Shown here: positions 62,663 through 64,000 of the stretch, in pieces
How positions within the stretch are numbered: the first letter of the stretch is position 1
How the letters are laid out: each line of letters begins with the position of its first letter
Assembly (NCBI GenBank): GCA_021732045.1
Contig: JAKFWK010000002.1
Location: 186,001-250,000 of the forward strand
DNA from: Sulfurimonas sp.
GTDB lineage: Bacteria; Campylobacterota; Campylobacteria; Campylobacterales; Sulfurimonadaceae
Direction of reading: 5' to 3'
Length of the DNA: 64,000 bases
Translations under genes and position numbers: made by a program
Notes under the pieces: generated by a model
Database searches by the model: none
Told to the model about the DNA's origin: nothing
Seen by the model: the letters and a program-made list of their open reading frames with translations, nothing else

Positions 62663-63490
62663 ATGCTAATACCAGAATTTAAAAAATATCCTAATGGTGA
62701 GTATTCATTAATTCAGATTTCTCCTACAACTGATTCGTCTGAACTTATAAATATAGGTGTTATTGTTAAAAATTTAGAAACAAATGAGATAGAATTTAAA
62801 CTTTTTGAAGATATTCCTAAGCTTTCAAAAAGAGTTTATATAGAAAATCATAAATCACTAGAATATACATTTGAAATTTTGAAAAAAAGTATTTTAAATT
62901 ATTCAGATAGCTTTGAATATAAAAACTTTACCAACGCAATAAAAATAAATAAACCACTACCAATTAGTATAGTTTCTACATCTTTAGAAGAACAAGCTAT
63001 AAAAATGTATAAGGATAAAGTTACTTTATTAAAAACTTTTCATCAAACTGTAGTTGCTAATAATAGGGAATATGATAAAAGACATATAATTGATAGCATA
63101 AATACATATTTAAGAACAAAAAATTTAGAAAATATTGTAAAAACTAGAAAAATGATGCCTACATTATTTGGTTCTGCAAAACAAGTTGACACTATCGTTT
63201 ACAATGAAGACAATAAGCCAATAATTGTTTCAGACATCATCTCTCCTAAAACATCAAAAGTAGAAGACTTGTATATGAAAAGTTTATTTACACTCAAAAA
63301 TTTAAGTGATACAACTATCAAAGAAAAATTATTTTATATACCAGATATGGACGATCTAACTATAGAAACTACTCAAAAAATTAATTTTATAAAAGAAAAT
63401 ATCAAAAAAGAAAATTTAAAAATAAATGATTCAAAAGATGAAAAAGAATATATTGAGATGCTAGTAGAAGAGTCAAAAAAAGTATCATGA
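62663..63490 (+). CDS. DUF3037-family protein
   Basis: A 275-residue protein whose N-terminus (YSLIQISPTTDSSELINIGVIV) matches the DUF3037 pattern, a domain commonly encoded next to HipA_2. Function is unknown. It has an AAAGGAG site (62651-62657) and follows the kinase gene by 11 bases. Confidence 0.72.
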   Translation: MLIPEFKKYPNGEYSLIQISPTTDSSELINIGVIVKNLETNEIEFKLFEDIPKLSKRVYIENHKSLEYTFEILKKSILNYSDSFEYKNFTNAIKINKPLPISIVSTSLEEQAIKMYKDKVTLLKTFHQTVVANNREYDKRHIIDSINTYLRTKNLENIVKTRKMMPTLFGSAKQVDTIVYNEDNKPIIVSDIISPKTSKVEDLYMKSLFTLKNLSDTTIKEKLFYIPDMDDLTIETTQKINFIKENIKKENLKINDSKDEKEYIEMLVEESKKVS

Positions 63491-63499
63491 GTAATTAAA

Positions 63500-64000
63500 T
63501 TGGAAAATGAAAATTTAGAATATTTTTCAGGACTAGATGAAAAAGATAAAAAATCTCAAAATAAACAATTTGAGATCATTAAAAATTTAACAGTTTGGAG
63601 TGATTTACTAGGATTTGGCAAAGACTTTTATAAAAATCAATGGGAATTAGATAATGATAAATGGCAACAAATTGACTTAAGACTAAAAAACTTTTATAGA
63701 CACCATTATCTTAATTTTGCTTCTATAAATGAGTACATTTTTATTTTAAATGATGGGATTGTAAGGACAATACCATTAGTTTGGAAGGATACTACAATAA
63801 TTAATCAACTCTTGGAAGTTTCAATGTGGATTAGAAATATTATTATCTCACATGTGAATGTAAATCAAAATGATAATATCGGAGCTAGAACAGTTTTATC
63901 CTATGGGGAAAGATTCAATAGTTTTTTAGATGAAATTACAGTAGATGATTTAGTTTATAACTATACAAAAAAAGACAAAAATCAAAAATCGCAGTTAGCT
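63500..64000 (+). CDS. Hypothetical protein, 3' truncated by the window edge
   Basis: An open frame from TTG 63500 to the right edge (167 codons) with no stop. I do not recognise it. It is rich in Asn, Lys and aromatics (VWSDLLGFGKDFYKNQW) and looks cytoplasmic. It begins 9 bases after the DUF3037 stop, so it is probably the next gene of the defence operon. The start is weakly supported, as the ribosome-binding site is poor. Confidence 0.6.
   Translation, partial: MENENLEYFSGLDEKDKKSQNKQFEIIKNLTVWSDLLGFGKDFYKNQWELDNDKWQQIDLRLKNFYRHHYLNFASINEYIFILNDGIVRTIPLVWKDTTIINQLLEVSMWIRNIIISHVNVNQNDNIGARTVLSYGERFNSFLDEITVDDLVYNYTKKDKNQKSQLA

Noticed and set aside
1..64000. CRISPR arrays, tRNA and rRNA genes
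   Set aside because: No regularly spaced repeats, cloverleaf-like sequences or rRNA sequences were seen by eye; a tRNAscan-SE run would settle the tRNA question.

Overview
The window reads as chromosomal DNA of a low-GC Campylobacterota (Epsilonproteobacteria), most likely a sulfur-oxidising Sulfurimonas-like bacterium. The evidence is the family-level look of the core proteins (PdxJ/PdxA, PyrD, DapA, a FabL-type enoyl-ACP reductase, RseP, RadA, GlyS beta subunit), frequent TTG starts, tightly overlapping genes, and a gene mix with SulP, superoxide reductase, a siroheme reductase and many GGDEF/EAL and PAS proteins. No rRNA, tRNA or CRISPR array was seen.

Positions 1-41130 are ordinary core genome. 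In order they hold: a truncated YyaL-like gene; plsC-pdxJ-pdxA; a broken GGDEF/EAL gene; a YceI-like gene; pyrD-M16 protease-dapA-fabL; hemD; a Spy-like periplasmic protein; pgsA-rseP-yggS; alpha carbonic anhydrase; a ThiE-like gene; an anaerobic ribonucleotide reductase locus in which NrdD is split so that the glycyl-radical tail is its own 50-residue gene; a siroheme reductase with a two-component pair; radA; an MddA-like methyltransferase; a TolC-MacA-MacB efflux operon; a thioredoxin-like protein; an nhaA relic; glyS; sulP; superoxide reductase; an EAL protein; a family-4-like uracil-DNA glycosylase; a TDT transporter; and ybgC.

Positions 41134-52539 form an integrated element inserted directly upstream of ybgC. 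It carries a tyrosine integrase at the left end and a second, divergent tyrosine recombinase at the right end. Between them are an HTH protein, a RepA-like ATPase, a cI-like repressor with a palindromic operator, and a minus-strand cluster. That cluster holds an AAA ATPase, an FtsZ-type GTPase domain, a small basic protein, a GIY-YIG nuclease, a separate FtsZ C-terminal domain and a calcineurin-like phosphoesterase. The two FtsZ pieces together rebuild one FtsZ core across two genes about 1.1 kb apart. This split FtsZ is the most unusual thing in the window.

Positions 52733-64000 are a defence operon: an excisionase-like HTH protein, a DUF262/DUF1524 (GmrSD-like) nuclease, HsdR, HsdM, an AlbA_2/Schlafen-type ATPase, HsdS, a HipA_2-type kinase, a DUF3037 protein, and an unrecognised gene running off the right edge. 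Genes overlap or sit a few bases apart throughout, except for one repeat- and hairpin-bearing gap before hsdS.
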